NCBI GenBank assembly: GCA_964479665.1
Contig: CAYZNN010000029.1
Span: 1-44,456 of the forward strand
Length of the DNA: 44,456 nucleotides
DNA from: UBA2287 sp964479665
GTDB taxonomy: Bacteria; Bacteroidota; Bacteroidia; Bacteroidales; Tenuifilaceae
Direction of reading: 5' to 3'
The notes beneath the pieces are model-generated. The model ran no database searches, was not told the DNA's origin, and worked only from the letters and a program-made list of their open reading frames with translations. The position numbers and the translations under genes are program-made. How positions within the stretch are numbered: the first letter of the stretch is position 1; every line of letters begins with the position of its first letter. Below are positions 42,758 to 44,456 of the stretch, piece after piece.

Positions 42758-42765
42758 TACTTTTG
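42758..42765 (+). promoter_or_regulatory. -7 promoter box for the LTA-synthase-like gene
   Basis: TACTTTTG matches TAnnTTTG exactly, 21 bases before the ATG, so this gene is probably transcribed apart from the MBOAT operon. Confidence 0.6.
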
Positions 42766-42786
42766 CCTTCGTAATAATATTAGCCC

Positions 42787-44456
42787 ATGTATAATAATAT
42801 TGCTCATTACTTTCGAACCATTCGGTTTAGAAATAATATTTATACTGCTTTAGCATTTAACCTTGTGCTGGTTATGCTGGTGTTCACGCTTGGGCGCCTG
42901 CTTTTTTTCTGGCTCAACAGGGGGTACTTTGGCGAAGTGGGAACAGATCGACTTTTAACCTTTCTGTTGGGAGGGTTAAAATTCGACCTTTCGGCTGTAC
43001 TTTACACCAATTTGCTTTACGTAGTTTTCATGCTGCTTCCCGTTACTTTTCGATATGGCAATGTTTATCAGAATATTGCAAAATGGATTTTCTGGATTTT
43101 CAACTCGGTGGCCATTCTGGCCAACTCTGCCGATATTGTATATTTCCGTTTTACTCTTCGTCGCACCACTGCATCGCTTTTTGCAGAGTTCGAGAATGAA
43201 ACCAATATTGTTCCCCTGCTTCTGAAATTTTCTGTCGACTACTGGTATGTTATTCTAATTTGGTTAGCGCTAACTGCGCTTTTGGTTGTGCTTTATCGAA
43301 AGCCAAAGGCTTTTTTCGAAACTAGAGGATTGGTACAACATGCAACCTACTCGGCAAGTGGTTTGGTAGTGATGGCCCTTTGTATGGGGCTTGTAGTGTC
43401 AGGCCTTCGTGGTGGTTTCCGGCATAGCACAAGGCCTATAACGCTGAGTAATGCCGGTGAGTTTGTTAAGGAGCCCCTCGAAACGGCCATAGTGCTAAAT
43501 ACCCCCTTTTCCATTTATCGCACCATTGGTGTAAAAGGGCTCGAGAGGGTATCGTATTACCCCAGCGAAGAGCAGCTCAGCGCCCTCTATTCGCCAGTGC
43601 ACCAATTCGAACCGAAGGAACCCTTTAGACACATGAATATTGTAATTATTATAATGGAGAGCGTTGGGCGTGAATACATTGGAGCATACAATCGGCATTT
43701 GTCCGAACAGGGCTACAGGGGTTTTACACCGTTTCTCGATTCGCTTATTGACCAAAGTTTCAAGTTTCAACATTCCTTTTCGAATGGGCGAAAGTCCATC
43801 GATGTTCTTCCATCGGTTTTAACTTCAATACCCATGATGGTTGAACCATTCGTGCTTACTCCATATTCTGCAAATAACCTCAATAGCATTGCAACGCTTC
43901 TGAAGCCCCACGGGTACACATCCGCTTTCTTTCATGGGGCACCCAATGGCTCAATGGGTCATCAGGCTTTTACAACCATGCACGGGTTCGATAAATATTT
44001 TGGCATGAATGAGTACGGTAACAGCAAGGATTTCGATGGAATGTGGGGAATTTGGGACGAGGAATTCTTTCAGTTCTTTGCACAGAAACTAAAGGAGCTA
44101 CCACAGCCGTTCTGCGCTGGAATTTTTTCGGTTACTTCTCACCATCCCTTTAAAATTCCTCCAAGGTACGAAGGGGTATTCCCCAAGGGGCATTTGCCAA
44201 TACACCAGTGCATTGGGTATACCGATTATGCATTGCGAAGGTTCTACAATGCCATAAAGAACGAACCTTGGTTCGATAATACCCTTTTTGTTTTTACAGC
44301 CGATCATCCCAATGAACCTTGGCTCGAAGAGTACAAAAATGTTCTGGGCGGTTTTTCGGTTCCAATATTTTTCCACCATCCCTCTGGAAATTTAATTGGC
44401 CAAAGCAATACGCCCGCACAGCATATCGATATTTTGCCAACGACCCTTTCGTATTT
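42787..44456 (+). CDS. LTA synthase-family sulfatase-fold membrane protein, cut by the window edge
   Basis: At least 556 residues are present; the 3' end lies beyond the window. Five membrane segments fill the first 210 residues (for example LAFNLVLVMLVFTLGRLLFF and VILIWLALTALLVVLY). A periplasmic alkaline-phosphatase-fold domain follows: NIVIIIMESVGREY, with a metal-binding Glu291, the nucleophile block FSNGRKSIDVLPSVL (Ser337 where LtaS has Thr), FSVTSHHPFKIPPRYEG, and FVFTADHPNEPW with the Asp-His metal pair. This is the layout of LtaS and related phosphoglycerol or phosphoethanolamine transferases. Bacteroidota lack classical lipoteichoic acid, so the polar head group or glycan it modifies is unknown. 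No stop codon occurs before 44456. Confidence 0.88.
   Translation, partial: MYNNIAHYFRTIRFRNNIYTALAFNLVLVMLVFTLGRLLFFWLNRGYFGEVGTDRLLTFLLGGLKFDLSAVLYTNLLYVVFMLLPVTFRYGNVYQNIAKWIFWIFNSVAILANSADIVYFRFTLRRTTASLFAEFENETNIVPLLLKFSVDYWYVILIWLALTALLVVLYRKPKAFFETRGLVQHATYSASGLVVMALCMGLVVSGLRGGFRHSTRPITLSNAGEFVKEPLETAIVLNTPFSIYRTIGVKGLERVSYYPSEEQLSALYSPVHQFEPKEPFRHMNIVIIIMESVGREYIGAYNRHLSEQGYRGFTPFLDSLIDQSFKFQHSFSNGRKSIDVLPSVLTSIPMMVEPFVLTPYSANNLNSIATLLKPHGYTSAFFHGAPNGSMGHQAFTTMHGFDKYFGMNEYGNSKDFDGMWGIWDEEFFQFFAQKLKELPQPFCAGIFSVTSHHPFKIPPRYEGVFPKGHLPIHQCIGYTDYALRRFYNAIKNEPWFDNTLFVFTADHPNEPWLEEYKNVLGGFSVPIFFHHPSGNLIGQSNTPAQHIDILPTTLSY

Noticed and set aside
1..44456. tRNA, rRNA, CRISPR arrays, insertion sequences, phage genes
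   Set aside because: I looked through both strands and found no cloverleaf, repeat-spacer array, transposase or phage structural gene that could be supported.

Overview
The window is a piece of a Bacteroidota chromosome, most likely Bacteroidales or a close relative. Three things point there. First, the gene families: type III glutamine synthetase, PorQ and a PorE-like OmpA protein of the type IX secretion system (T9SS), a decayed T9SS sorting domain, DUF5683, and parAB followed by DUF5683 and an MltD-like enzyme. Second, the exact Bacteroidota -7 promoter box TAnnTTTG lies just upstream of 13 genes. Third, Shine-Dalgarno signals are mostly weak. No rRNA, tRNA, CRISPR array, insertion sequence or prophage was seen. 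The right edge cuts a gene.

Layout. 1-1000: a small CxxC protein and a short SSB converge on a shared terminator. 1316-4902: three damaged genes for exported proteins surround a hotdog thioesterase and a 53-residue protein. 4958-11528: rlmN, then a small lipoprotein, gpsA, pgi, a transporter with an unusual periplasmic N-terminal extension, and a PlsC-like acyltransferase. 11532-14551: an exported protein of unknown role and glnN. 14617-15391 and 18158-18692: two more decayed exported-protein genes on either side of a three-domain acyl ligase/ACP/acyltransferase. 18709-23343 (minus): ppk2, purM, a DUF6150-like protein and a PorE-like protein. 23616-27134: DMT transporter, YkgJ-type protein, diacylglycerol-kinase-family protein, PorQ. 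27301-31406: cmk-ispH-priA, meeting a second diacylglycerol-kinase-family gene tail to tail. 32712-37003: parA-parB-DUF5683-MltD. 37152-44456: an exported protein of unknown role with a frameshifted start, then two SGNH-family proteins, an MBOAT O-acyltransferase and an LTA-synthase-like sulfatase-fold membrane enzyme.

How the genes fit together. Much of the window serves the cell envelope: glycerophosphate and phospholipid supply (gpsA, the PlsC-like protein, the acyl ligase fusion, two lipid-kinase-like proteins), outer-membrane secretion (PorQ, PorE-like) and wall or polymer decoration (MltD, SGNH, SGNH, MBOAT, LTA-synthase-like). The rest is housekeeping.

Most striking points: (1) five accessory exported-protein genes are broken while neighbouring core genes are intact; (2) a sodium/bile-acid-symporter-fold membrane domain is fused behind a signal peptide and two BamE/SmpA-like repeats; (3) the SGNH-SGNH-MBOAT set sits near a lytic transglycosylase and could be an O-acetylation module; (4) several RNA-scale signals stand out: a stem-loop at the predicted 5' end of the acyl-ligase mRNA, a terminator-like hairpin inside a signal-peptide coding region, and a promoter box only four bases from the rlmN start. 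All functional calls come from reading motifs by eye; no database search was run.
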